From Natronolimnohabitans sp. A-GB9 (lineage in GTDB: Archaea; Halobacteriota; Halobacteria; Halobacteriales; Natrialbaceae), in the NCBI RefSeq assembly GCF_030848565.1, contig NZ_JAVDDV010000002.1:1-64000 (forward strand): DNA of 64,000 nt, read 5' to 3'. Below the pieces are notes generated by a model that was not told where the DNA came from, searched no databases, and saw nothing but the letters and a program-made list of their open reading frames with translations. Shown here piece after piece: positions 1 through 7,566 of this stretch; position 1 is the first letter of the stretch, and each line of letters begins with the position of its first letter. Made by a program: the position numbers and the translations under genes.

Positions 1-857
1 AAGATGTACGTCTGGGCGTAGCCGGCATACTCCCCGCCCAGTCGCTCGCGGATCGCCCGTGAGGTGGCGGCGTAGGAACCCCGATCACAGTCGGGATAGT
101 ACTCCTCGACGGCCGACTTGAGCCAGGTATCGAGCGGGACGGCCTCGTCGAAGCCCAGCGAGAACAACAACACGCAGTCGGCGACCTTGTCGCCGACGCC
201 GACGAACTGGGAGAGATAGTCGCGTGCGGCCTCGTACTCGAGGTCGCGTGCGTCGGCTGGGTGGGCCTCCCCGCTCGCGACCATCTCTGCCGTCCGGACG
301 ACGTACGGGGCACGGTAGCCGAGACCGAGATCGCGCAGTTCGGCTTCGGTCGCAGCCGCCAACTCCGCCGGCGTCGGGAACGCGTGATAGGTCTCACCGT
401 CGAAATCGACCGGCTCGCCGTACTCGCGGGCCAACGTCGAGACCATCGTGTGAATGCGGCTCACCCGCATCTGCGTCGAGCAGATAAAGGCGATCAGACA
501 GCCGAAGGGCGGATCGTCGACCAGACGCATTCCGCGGTGGGCCGCGTACGCCTCCGTCAGTAGGGGGTCGTCGGGTGCGTTCTCGACGATCGCCTCGAGG
601 TCGTCCTCGAGACACAACAGCCTGCGAACGAGGGCGTCGGCGTCGGTCGTCGCCGCCCACTCGAGGGCGTCCTCGGTCTGGCGGACGCGGACGACCTCGC
701 CGTCGACGACGGTGTGATACCACGCCTCGGGTGCGGGCGTTCCGCTGTACATCTCGCCGTCGCTGCGTCGCCAGAGGTAGCTCTGGCCGCTCTCGAGGGT
801 TCGATACAGGTCGAGCCCGCCGGAGAGTTCGCCGAGAGGAATCGTCCCGGTTTCCAT
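1..857 (-). CDS. ogg: 8-oxoguanine DNA glycosylase (OGG/AlkA-type HhH-GPD), 3' end outside window
   Basis: Base-excision repair enzyme removing oxidised guanine from DNA. About 285 residues are visible from ATG at 857; the C-terminus runs off the left edge. An N-terminal OGG-N-like part contains the signature ESGQSYLWRR (residues 22-31). A helix-hairpin-helix GPD motif follows, with GVGDKVADC (about 220-228) holding the expected Schiff-base lysine K224, and the catalytic aspartate D243 in PLDTW. This K...D pair marks a bifunctional glycosylase/lyase. It is divergent from the DUF555 gene at 1016. An AlkA-type alkylbase glycosylase is the alternative, but the invariant lysine argues for Ogg. 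Confidence 0.85.
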   Translation of the reverse strand, partial: METGTIPLGELSGGLDLYRTLESGQSYLWRRSDGEMYSGTPAPEAWYHTVVDGEVVRVRQTEDALEWAATTDADALVRRLLCLEDDLEAIVENAPDDPLLTEAYAAHRGMRLVDDPPFGCLIAFICSTQMRVSRIHTMVSTLAREYGEPVDFDGETYHAFPTPAELAAATEAELRDLGLGYRAPYVVRTAEMVASGEAHPADARDLEYEAARDYLSQFVGVGDKVADCVLLFSLGFDEAVPLDTWLKSAVEEYYPDCDRGSYAATSRAIRERLGGEYAGYAQTYI

Positions 858-1015
858 TCGTGGGAGGCTTCGACGGCGCGGGCTTTTGCCTTTCGAAGCC
901 CCGTTCGGGTGGCGTCGGCGGTCGCGTTTCGACGGCGGATCGAACCTGTCTGCCAGCCCGTGAGTCCGTTCTAACGAGGCGAACTTTCATACTGGATGCG
1001 AAACAATACCAGTGT

Positions 1016-1501
1016 ATGAACTGCAGGGTTGTCGTCGAAGCCGCCGTGCCGGTGTTCGACGTTGAGACGCCAGACGAGGCGATTCGCATCGCCATTTCGA
1101 AGACGGGCGAGATGTTGAACCCTGATTTGAACTACGTCGAGATCAACATGGGCGAGCGCACCTCCCCATCCGGGGAAGAGCTGCCGCCCGCCTTCATCGC
1201 GGCCGACGAGGCACTGGTCGCACTCGAGTTGGAGATGACCGTCTTCAACGTCGAGCGCGAGGAACACGCCTCGCGGATCGCGCGCAAGGAGATCGGGCAG
1301 CGACTCGAGAACATCCCCCTCGAGGTCAAACAGGTCGAGGAACTCGAGGAAGAAGAGATCGAAGACGAGTCGGAGTCGGAGTCGGAGACGGAGTCGACGA
1401 ACGACCGAGAGTCGTCGGAACGCGATGAGACCTCGGCCGAGGGGAGCGATGAGTCCGACGACGAGGAGATCCTCCCCGAGTTCGAGGACCTCGTCGAATA
1501 A
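1016..1501 (+). CDS. DUF555 family protein (UPF0212-like)
   Basis: 161-residue conserved archaeal protein of unknown function. The N-terminal 110 residues (MNCRVVVEAAVPVFDVET onward, then ALVALELEMTVFNVE) match my recollection of the DUF555 family. The last 50 residues are an acidic Glu/Ser/Asp tail, a common haloarchaeal extension. ATG 1016 is chosen because upstream in-frame sequence is Arg-rich and unlike a haloarchaeal protein. It is divergent from ogg, with a 158 bp gap that would carry both promoters. Confidence 0.75.
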   Translation: MNCRVVVEAAVPVFDVETPDEAIRIAISKTGEMLNPDLNYVEINMGERTSPSGEELPPAFIAADEALVALELEMTVFNVEREEHASRIARKEIGQRLENIPLEVKQVEELEEEEIEDESESESETESTNDRESSERDETSAEGSDESDDEEILPEFEDLVE

Positions 1502-1690
1502 TCCCGATCGAACCACCGTTTTTCGGTCGTTCCCGACTCGGTGAAACAGTCGAAACGAAGCGAAACAGCAGTGAAATCGCCGACCCGATCCCACCCGGAC
1601 GGGGACGGCGGCAAGAACCGCAACAGGGGAGTCGAAACGACGAGTCTCGCCAGTCAGTAGCAGTAGTAGCCGAAGGAGTCGACGAGTTCC

Positions 1691-1933
1691 TCAGTCTGCA
1701 GTAGCGGCGACTGCTTCCTGCTCGCCCTCACGCATGTTCGTTGTGATCCCGCCGGCGAGTGCAAAAACGGCAGCCTTATGATCTGTTTTCGACTTGTGAA
1801 TCGACGTCGGTCGAATACCGAGCGACTCGTACTCCTCGAGGTCGATCTGACAGTCTTCCCACTCCGCACACTGGTTCGATACCTCCGCGAGAAGGCCGTG
1901 AAGGTGAATGAGCTCCTGCTTCTTCATAACCAT
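1691..1933 (-). CDS. UPF0058 family small protein
   Basis: 80-residue protein starting MVMKKQELIHLHGLLAEV, the hallmark of the haloarchaeal UPF0058 family (function unknown; sometimes annotated as metal binding). Two start codons are close together: ATG 1933 (MVMKKQ) and ATG 1927 (MKKQ). A TATA-like stretch centred near 1959 lies about 26 bp from 1933, so a leaderless transcript would begin at the upstream ATG. The acidic helix-rich body (AEWEDCQIDLEEYESLG) has a single Cys pair position only, so zinc binding is not evident. Confidence 0.75.
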   Translation of the reverse strand: MVMKKQELIHLHGLLAEVSNQCAEWEDCQIDLEEYESLGIRPTSIHKSKTDHKAAVFALAGGITTNMREGEQEAVAATAD

Positions 1934-1950
1934 GCATTCCTATCCACTGC

Positions 1951-1966
1951 AGGGTTATATTATTAT
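1951..1966 (-). promoter_or_regulatory. TATA element of the UPF0058 gene
   Basis: AT-only core TATATTATTAT at about 1956-1966 in GC-rich surroundings. Its centre is about 26 bp from ATG 1933, the normal spacing for a leaderless haloarchaeal promoter. The same AT core could serve the opposite strand. Confidence 0.55.
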
Positions 1967-1991
1967 CTTGAGTTGCGTTAGCACGCACCCT

Positions 1992-2096
1992 GTGTCGGAA
2001 ACCCGGGATATCACGGTCGAAGAACTCGAGCACGCCTGCTGTATCGATCCGAAACCGACCGCAGGGAGTGCCTGTAAGACGGTATTTCCAGAATAA
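1992..2096 (+). CDS. possible 34-residue Cys-containing small protein (GTG start)
   Basis: Short reading frame beginning GTG 1992, giving VSETRDITVEELEHACC and ending KTVFPE. The composition is acidic and compact as in real haloarchaeal proteins, with three cysteines (ACC and SACK). It lies downstream of the same AT-rich promoter core that would drive the divergent UPF0058 gene. I do not recognise a family; it could be a chance frame. Confidence 0.3.
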   Translation: MSETRDITVEELEHACCIDPKPTAGSACKTVFPE

Positions 2097-2244
2097 TCCG
2101 TGCTTTCGTCTCAGGTTTCGAAAGTCACACTCTCGAGAGGTAAACCGTCGCTACTGCTGGTATGCGCGTCGAAACGGCCGGCGGAATATCGATATTACCG
2201 GTCGGCCAATCGAAACGTCGACAAAAACGAGGAACGAGCCGTCG

Positions 2245-2424
2245 CTACCCGAGCTGTTTCAGCGTCTGGAGGTCACGATCCGTTCGAGTGAACTCTGCCA
2301 TTCGCCGGGTGGCATGGCAGTTCGGACAGTGAAACATATCGGCGGCTGCAGGAAGTTTACCCGGAGAAAGCTGCCAATCCTTCGCACATTCTGGACACAA
2401 CAGTTGCACGGTCGTTTCATCCAT
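2245..2424 (-). CDS. zinc-ribbon micro-protein (59 aa)
   Basis: Complete 59-residue protein with two CxxC knuckles: CPEC at residues 10-13 and CPNC at 33-36. It is thus a four-cysteine zinc ribbon of the small haloarchaeal zinc-finger micro-protein type. Start MDETTVQLLCPEC, stop TAG after TLKQLG. Function unknown; proteins of this class are generally proposed to act in protein or nucleic-acid contacts. It lies downstream of and in line with TFB (gap 108 bp). The ATG at 2424 is preferred because no in-frame ATG upstream gives a plausible protein. Confidence 0.75.
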   Translation of the reverse strand: MDETTVQLLCPECAKDWQLSPGKLPAAADMFHCPNCHATRRMAEFTRTDRDLQTLKQLG

Positions 2425-2532
2425 GGTACGTCATTTCACACCGCACCTCAAAAGTGTTGTCGCTCGTTCCGTCGGGAAACGTCCGCCCGCAGTCGCACCG
2501 ATACCGCCGATGACAGGGCCAGAAACGTCTCC

Positions 2533-3504
2533 TTACGCAGGGGCCGCCGTGTCCGAAGCCTCGAGTAGTTCCTTGTAGCGGTTGCGGATCGTGACCTCGG
2601 AGATGCTGGCGACCTCGCTGACGTCGTTTTGGGTCACCTTCTCGTTGGTCAGCAGGGCGGCGGCGTAGACGGCGGCGGCCGCGAGGCCGACCGGCGACTT
2701 GCCGCTGTGGACGCCTTCCTGGCGGGCCGACTCGAGCAGTTCGCGGGCCATCCGCTCGGTCTCGTCCGAGAGATCGAGGTCGCTGACGAACCGCGGGACG
2801 TAGTGTTCGGGGTCGGCCGGCTTGACCTCGAGGCCGAGTTCCCGGATGATGTACCGATAGGTTCGGGTCAGCTCCATCTTCTCGACGCGGCTGACCGCCG
2901 AGATTTCGTCGAGACTGCGCGGCGTGCCGGCCTGGCGGGCGGCGGCGTACAGCGACGCTGTCGCGACGCCCTCGATCGATCGGCCAGGGAGCAGGTCCTC
3001 CTCGAGTGCGCGACGGTAGATGACGCTTGCGGTCTCGCGGACGTTCTCCGGCAGCCCGAGCGCGGAGGCCATCCGGTCGATCTCGCCCAGCGCCTGTTTG
3101 AGGTTGCGCTCCTTGGAGTCACGCGTGCGGAACCGCTCGTTCCAGGTGCGCAGGCGCTGCATCTTCTGGCGCTGGCGACTCGAGAGCGCCCGGCCGTAGG
3201 CGTCTTTGTCCTGCCAGCCGATGTTCGTCGACAGCCCCTGGTCGTGCATCATCTTCGTCGTCGGAGCGCCGACACGCGACTTCTCGTCTTTCTCGGCGGC
3301 GTCGAACGCACGCCACTCTGGGCCGCGGTCGATCTCGTCTTCTTCGACGACGAGGCCACAGTCGTCACAGACCGTCTCGGCGTGTTCGGTGTCGGAGATG
3401 AGCCGGCCGCCACACTCGGGGCATTGCTCTTTCTCTCCGGCCTGTTCGGTCGTTTTTTCCTCTTCGGTCTCGCCTTCGTAGGTTCTGATGGTGGTGTCTG
3501 TCAT
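2533..3504 (-). CDS. tfb: transcription initiation factor IIB (TFB)
   Basis: 323-residue general transcription factor that bridges TBP-promoter DNA and RNA polymerase. Visible domains: N-terminal zinc ribbon (CPECGG and CDDCG, residues about 28-50), B-reader/linker (GPEWRAFDAAEKDEKSR), then two cyclin repeats (about 130-215 and 225-315, including GRSIEGVATASLYAAARQ and GKSPVGLAAAAVYAAALL). Full length. Haloarchaea carry several TFB paralogues with different promoter sets, and which one this is cannot be told here. The upstream 400 bp are AT-rich and gene-free. Confidence 0.95.
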   Translation of the reverse strand: MTDTTIRTYEGETEEEKTTEQAGEKEQCPECGGRLISDTEHAETVCDDCGLVVEEDEIDRGPEWRAFDAAEKDEKSRVGAPTTKMMHDQGLSTNIGWQDKDAYGRALSSRQRQKMQRLRTWNERFRTRDSKERNLKQALGEIDRMASALGLPENVRETASVIYRRALEEDLLPGRSIEGVATASLYAAARQAGTPRSLDEISAVSRVEKMELTRTYRYIIRELGLEVKPADPEHYVPRFVSDLDLSDETERMARELLESARQEGVHSGKSPVGLAAAAVYAAALLTNEKVTQNDVSEVASISEVTIRNRYKELLEASDTAAPA

Positions 3505-3911
3505 GGTGTATCGGACTCGTATCGGGTGCGTTACTCGGGACTCCCGGGTGGGGGAACCAGAAGAAACCCGGTCGCCTCAGCTAACATAGAGTAAGGCCGT
3601 AACGCATATAAGTGTTTCGCCTACCGTATAAACTAACCGGGTTTCCTGTTATATATGTTTCGGATATATACTTATTAATCATTTCGGTCCGCGTCCTCGG
3701 CGGCGCCCGGACGAGTCGCCGACCGACCGTCGTGGGAAACGTATCAAGGGCGGTGGGTGTCGCTCGGTGCACGTGAGTACCACCTACGTACGTCTATACG
3801 CTCCCATTACAGAAGCGTGGTGTCCATACAGATTGGCATCGCTATCCGAACTGTTCAACGATCGAACCGGTCGGATCGGCAGTTTCGACCGACGCCTCGA
3901 GCGGCCTCGGC
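3505..3911. other. gene-free AT-rich intergenic region upstream of tfb
   Basis: No convincing ORF. About 3590-3680 contains several overlapping TATA-like runs (CATATAAG near 3607, GTATAAACT near 3627, TATATATG near 3650, ATATATACTTATTAAT near 3664). This suggests a complex promoter with a long 5' leader for tfb, whose ATG is at 3504. Confidence 0.5.
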
Positions 3912-4196
3912 TCAAACCGTAAAGAGATGTCCCTCGGTCGGCACGTCGAAGAGGCCGACGCGGGCCCCTGCATCGAGCCACGCGTGCCCGTAGGAAAACG
4001 ACGCCAACGCGTTGACGAGGTCGTCCTCCTCGCGGAAGTGGCGGCCGTCCTCGAGATACGAAGTCGCCATCTCGTAACACTCCTCGGCCGCCTCGGCCAT
4101 CGGGGTCCCCGCCGGCGGCGCGATCGACGCCGCCTCGAGGGCCTCCGCGAGCAGTTCCCCGTAGCGATCCGTCTTCTCCTCGAGTTGTGCAGCCAT
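3912..4196 (-). CDS. DUF357 family protein
   Basis: 94-residue archaeal protein of unknown function. The C-terminal half carries the DUF357 signature: DLVNALASFSYGHAWLDAG followed by RVGLF (residues about 62-85), preceded by a helical YLEDGRHFREEDD segment. Start ATG 4196 gives MAAQLEEKTDRYGELL; the longer frame upstream is non-conserved in character. It is divergent from the glutaredoxin-TrxR fusion at 4322, with 125 bp between the starts. Confidence 0.7.
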   Translation of the reverse strand: MAAQLEEKTDRYGELLAEALEAASIAPPAGTPMAEAAEECYEMATSYLEDGRHFREEDDLVNALASFSYGHAWLDAGARVGLFDVPTEGHLFTV

Positions 4197-4321
4197 ATCG
4201 GAGTGTCCGCGGGCCCGTTCGTAAAGTCGTCGACCCGTCCGCGCTCGATATCGTCCGGAACGTCCCCATCGTTCTGCAGGGAACACAAGTCGTATACACC
4301 CCGTCTCCCATATACAGGGAC

Positions 4322-5647
4322 ATGAGCGACCAGCCACGCGTCGAGATCTATACGAAAGACGAGTGTCCGTACTGCGAGAAGGCCAAGGATCTCTTCGACA
4401 GCAAGGGCGTCGAGTACGAGGAGTACAACGTCTCCGGCGACGACGAGCTGTTCGAGGAGATGGTCGACCGCGCAGACGGACGCAAGACCGCTCCCGAGGT
4501 CTTCATCGACGACGAACTCGTCGGCGGCTGGGACGATACGAGCGCCCTCGACGAGACGGGTGAACTCGACGAGAAACTCGGGCTGGCGACCGACGGCGGC
4601 GAGGAGATCGTCGAACACCGACCGCTGCTCATCGCCGGCACGGGGATCGCCGGCCTCACTGCGGCGATCTACGCCGGTCGTTCGAACAACGATCCGCTGG
4701 TCATCGAAGGCGACGAGCCCGGCGGCCAGCTCACGCTGACGACCGACGTCGCCAACTACCCCGGCTTCCCCGAGGGGATCAGCGGCCCCGAACTGGTCAA
4801 CAACATGAAAGAGCAGGCTCGGAAGTTCGGTGCCGACCTCAAAAACGGCGTCATCGAGTCGGTCGACGACTCGACGCGGCCGTTCCGCGTCGAGTTGAAA
4901 AACGGCGACGTCTACACTGCCGACGCCGTGATCGCGGCCTCCGGGGCCAGCGCTCGGACGCTTGGCATTCCCGGCGAGGACGAACTGATGGGCTACGGTC
5001 TCTCGACGTGTGCGACCTGTGACGGCGCCTTCTTCCGTGGCGAGGATATGCTCGTCGTCGGTGGCGGCGACGCCGCCATGGAGGAAGCGACCTTCCTCAC
5101 GAAGTTCGCCGACACCGTCTACATCGCCCACCGCCGCGAGGAGTTCCGCGCGGAGGATCACTGGATCGACCGCGTCCACGAAAAGGTCGAGGACGGCGAG
5201 ATCGAGATCATGAAAAACACCGAACTGATCGAGGTCCACGGCTCCCAGAAGGACGGCGTCGACCACGTCACGCTCGTCGAAAACGAGATGGGCCATCCCA
5301 CGGATCGACTGGACGACCCCGAGACCAACGAGTTCGAGTTCGACGTCGGCGCCGTCTTCCTCGCGATCGGCCACACGCCCAATACGGCCTACCTCGAGGA
5401 CACCGGCGTCGAGATGGACGACGAAGGCTACCTCCGGACCCAGGGCGGCTCGGGCGGTGGCCAGACCGAGACCGACGTCCCCGGTATCTTCGGTGCCGGC
5501 GACGTCGTCGACTACCACTACCAGCAGGCCGTCACCGCGGCCGGCATGGGCTCGAAGGCGGCACTCGACGCCGACGAGTACTTAGAGGACGTCGAGCGCG
5601 CCGACTCTGGCGCCGAAGAGGCCAAAACCGCAGCGGCCGACGACTGA
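4322..5647 (+). CDS. glutaredoxin-thioredoxin reductase fusion protein
   Basis: 441-residue cytosolic flavoenzyme. Residues 1-85 form a glutaredoxin domain with redox motif CPYC (C15, C18), a cis-Pro region APEVFIDDE and GGWDD. After a short linker (about 86-100) comes a thioredoxin reductase: FAD motif GTGIAGLTAA (about 108), redox pair CATC (C230, C233), NADPH motif GGGDAAMEEA and HRREEFRAE, and C-terminal FAD motif GIFGAGDV. The fusion implies electron flow NADPH-FAD-CATC-glutaredoxin within one chain. Start ATG 4322 opens the glutaredoxin fold; upstream in-frame sequence is unrelated. The stop codon begins a half copy of the palindromic repeat. Exact substrate unknown; haloarchaea use gamma-glutamylcysteine rather than glutathione. 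Confidence 0.9.
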   Translation: MSDQPRVEIYTKDECPYCEKAKDLFDSKGVEYEEYNVSGDDELFEEMVDRADGRKTAPEVFIDDELVGGWDDTSALDETGELDEKLGLATDGGEEIVEHRPLLIAGTGIAGLTAAIYAGRSNNDPLVIEGDEPGGQLTLTTDVANYPGFPEGISGPELVNNMKEQARKFGADLKNGVIESVDDSTRPFRVELKNGDVYTADAVIAASGASARTLGIPGEDELMGYGLSTCATCDGAFFRGEDMLVVGGGDAAMEEATFLTKFADTVYIAHRREEFRAEDHWIDRVHEKVEDGEIEIMKNTELIEVHGSQKDGVDHVTLVENEMGHPTDRLDDPETNEFEFDVGAVFLAIGHTPNTAYLEDTGVEMDDEGYLRTQGGSGGGQTETDVPGIFGAGDVVDYHYQQAVTAAGMGSKAALDADEYLEDVERADSGAEEAKTAAADD

Positions 5648-5950
5648 GACGGACTGCGCTGTACCGCTGTCGCGCCGATTACGTAGTGGCGTCCGGTCTC
5701 GGTGACGCGACCGGTTCCACCCGAGGCGTCTGTAGAGCGAGTACAACGTTTTCGTTCCTTTTGTTGGCCGTGGCTACGCAGCGGACGCAAGCGCGCGATA
5801 AGCGGCCGTCAGACGGCTACGAGCGCATGGCACGCGACCGTTGACTTCCCCACGACTCGACTCAGGACGCGAGGTCGTCGAACCGGGCCTCGACGTCGAA
5901 TTCGGTCGGTCCTGTCCTCGAGAGTCGAAAAGCACAGCGGGCGGTCGGCG
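5645..5950. other. intergenic region with a half copy of the palindromic repeat
   Basis: The TGA stop of the fusion gene begins TGAGACGGACTGCGCTGTA (5645-5663), matching the end of the dispersed 82-86 bp element. No matching opposite end follows within 100 bp. The rest has no convincing gene. A minus-strand frame ending at 5862 has protein-like composition in its last 25 residues but no start codon of its own. Confidence 0.5.
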
Positions 5951-6256
5951 TTAACCATCGTTCGTCCTCCCCTCGCGGTCGTCCGGCCGATAGGGGATCG
6001 CCGCGTCCGGGCCGACGACACGAACCCCCAGCTGGCTCGCCTGCGCGCGGATCTCGAGGACGTGCCTGCGGGCCTGCTGTCGGGTTCGGGCGGTCGTCTC
6101 CTCGAAGGCCGTCCCCGTCGGATGCTGGATGTCCGCGAGGAGCGCCCGGGTCAGAGCGTCGAGTCGCTCGAGGCGGGTTTCGATAGGTCGGTCTCGAGTA
6201 GTCGGTTCGTCCTGTCGGTCGGGAGCGTTTCGATCCCGTGAATCGTCGTTCGACAT
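5951..6256 (-). CDS. hypothetical protein, 101 aa
   Basis: Unrecognised hydrophilic protein. Residues 1-25 are charged and disordered-looking (MSNDDSRDRNAPDRQDEP), and residues 25-80 are predicted helical (RLERLDALTRALLADI, then TRQQARRHVLEIRAQ), possibly a coiled coil. No signal peptide, cysteines or membrane segment. The acidic and helical character favours this frame over the Arg-rich frames on the other strand. A frame continuing to 5862 in a different phase could mean a frameshifted C-terminus, but I cannot show that. Confidence 0.45.
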   Translation of the reverse strand: MSNDDSRDRNAPDRQDEPTTRDRPIETRLERLDALTRALLADIQHPTGTAFEETTARTRQQARRHVLEIRAQASQLGVRVVGPDAAIPYRPDDREGRTNDG

Positions 6257-6586
6257 GGCTTCTGGAGGGTGTGACGGAAGCCCCTCGCGGACTCGGTGTC
6301 TCTAGATCGATCCGCTGTTGCTGATACTGTCGGCCAGCAGTCAGTGAGCCGGCGGTCGCGAACGCGCGGCCGTCACCGTCGGGACGGCCGCAGTCGCGTG
6401 ACGATCGTCGAATCGTGCTGTCCAACAGTATGACTCGCTGGCTTCGGACCCACGTGTAGCTTCCGTGATGCGAAGTCACGGCCCCAGGTACTTAATTTCT
6501 AGTGTATTTGTTCCGTATGTGGAGTATATACCTCAAACAGCGCTCGATCCGTTGCAGTTAATCACTACACAGTCGACCTGCGGGGT
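6257..6586. other. intergenic region between divergent genes
   Basis: No convincing gene. It contains TGATACTGTCGGCCAGCAG at about 6322-6340, resembling the ends of the second dispersed repeat family. An AT-rich promoter zone for the regulator at 6587 lies near 6490-6565 (TTAATTTCTAGTGTATTTG, GTATATACC). Confidence 0.45.
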
Positions 6587-6898
6587 ATGCGGGCCCGTGT
6601 CGCCTGGATGAACGAAGCCGACGACGCGATCCTCGAGTACCTACAGGAACTCGAGACCGAGACGGGCCACCGGATCGCGTTACCACCGACTGCAGTCTGG
6701 TACAACCTCGTCGAGGAACTCGCCGTGTTAGATCGGAGTCAGAACACGATTTCTCGCCGCATGAACGTGCTCTCGGATGCGGGATTACTCGAAAAAACCG
6801 ACGAAAAACGCGGCTACTACCGGCTGACGGATCGTGGCAGTTCGTATCTCGACGGTGACCTCGAGGCGAGTGCCCTCGAGGACCCCGACTCGAACTGA
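6587..6898 (+). CDS. winged-helix transcriptional regulator, phiH1-repressor-like (copy 1)
   Basis: 103-residue DNA-binding protein with one winged helix-turn-helix: helix 1 ADDAILEYLQELE, recognition region SQNTISRRMNVLSDAGLL, wing KRGYYRLTDRGSSYLDGDLE. This matches the haloarchaeal phiH1 repressor-like family. Start ATG 6587 gives M-R-x-R-x-x-W-M, the same N-terminus as the paralogue at 7137, so the shorter MNE start is less likely. It has an identical 38 bp 3' coding segment with copy 2. It probably regulates itself, its paralogue or the neighbouring S-layer gene (inference from position only). Confidence 0.8.
   Translation: MRARVAWMNEADDAILEYLQELETETGHRIALPPTAVWYNLVEELAVLDRSQNTISRRMNVLSDAGLLEKTDEKRGYYRLTDRGSSYLDGDLEASALEDPDSN
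6844..6881 (+). repeat. 38 bp perfect direct repeat, copy 1
   Basis: This stretch is identical to 7367-7404 and encodes the shared C-terminus YLDGDLEASALE of the two tandem regulators. Nucleotide identity across synonymous sites points to recent duplication or gene conversion. Confidence 0.85.
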
Positions 6899-7044
6899 CG
6901 AGTCGAAAAGCGGTGTTGGAGCGTGTCGAGAATCCATCGAGCGGCCGCAAACTCTCCTGGGGACTCGCGACTGTGGTCGCTGCGTTGGGGGTCGGAAGCG
7001 TCACGTCCGTGCAGTACACTACCAGCTCCTGTGTATTTATAGAT

Positions 7045-7060
7045 TAGCGTATTTACGCTA
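7045..7060. promoter_or_regulatory. perfect 16 bp palindrome, putative operator
   Basis: TAGCGTATTTACGCTA is two 7 bp arms around a TT centre, in the promoter region of the regulator at 7137. Dimeric winged-helix repressors bind sites like this, so autoregulation is a reasonable inference. A second partial match, AGTATACGCTATC, follows at about 7072-7084. Confidence 0.55.
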
Positions 7061-7136
7061 TTATTGGATACAGTATACGCTATCAAATCGACGAACCAAT
7101 TCAAGTTAATGTGCGTCGGTGGGACAACTGCGCCGA

Positions 7137-7415
7137 ATGCGACCCCGGCCAGAGTGGATGTCACTGAAAGACGGACTCATCCTCGAGTTCCTCGCAGAGC
7201 ACGACCTCGAGCTTCCAGCAAAGCCACTCTACCGAAATCTGAATCGACACGGCCACGAGATCGGCTACTCGACCGTTCGCCAGCGATTGGGCGAACTCGA
7301 GTCCCACGGCCTGCTCACGAACATCGACGACGCAGGGTATTACGAGATCACCGAGAAGGGACGTGCGTATCTCGACGGTGACCTCGAGGCGAGTGCCCTC
7401 GAGGGCGACGAATAG
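7137..7415 (+). CDS. winged-helix transcriptional regulator, phiH1-repressor-like (copy 2)
   Basis: 92-residue paralogue of the regulator at 6587. It has the same layout: helix LKDGLILEFLAEHDLELPAK, recognition helix region YSTVRQRLGELESHGLL, wing AGYYEITEKGRAYLDGDLE. Start ATG 7137 (MRPRPEWM) is chosen by analogy with copy 1; ATG 7119 adds six residues. A perfect palindrome lies 77 bp upstream. It ends 150 bp before the convergent S-layer gene. Target genes are unknown. Confidence 0.8.
   Translation: MRPRPEWMSLKDGLILEFLAEHDLELPAKPLYRNLNRHGHEIGYSTVRQRLGELESHGLLTNIDDAGYYEITEKGRAYLDGDLEASALEGDE
7367..7404 (+). repeat. 38 bp perfect direct repeat, copy 2
   Basis: Second copy of the 6844-6881 segment, at the 3' end of the downstream regulator gene. 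Confidence 0.85.
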
Positions 7416-7566
7416 GTTCGCCTCGACGCGCTGCTTTTGTATCCGATCGACGCTCGCTGAGATTTCGGACGCTACAGCTGTCGCTGGTCGGTGTAGCGGT
7501 CGAAAGAAATGGAATGTGCGTCGAAAGCCGGACGAAGTCCGGTGGTTCGGAAGCTGCGTGCGTCAG

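Noticed and set aside
575-1015. N-terminal extension of the DUF555 ORF
   Set aside because: Arg-rich sequence antisense to ogg; the conserved family begins at ATG 1016.
3842-5518. 558 aa minus-strand ORF opposite the TrxR fusion
   Set aside because: Antisense artefact; the plus-strand frame has all redox motifs.
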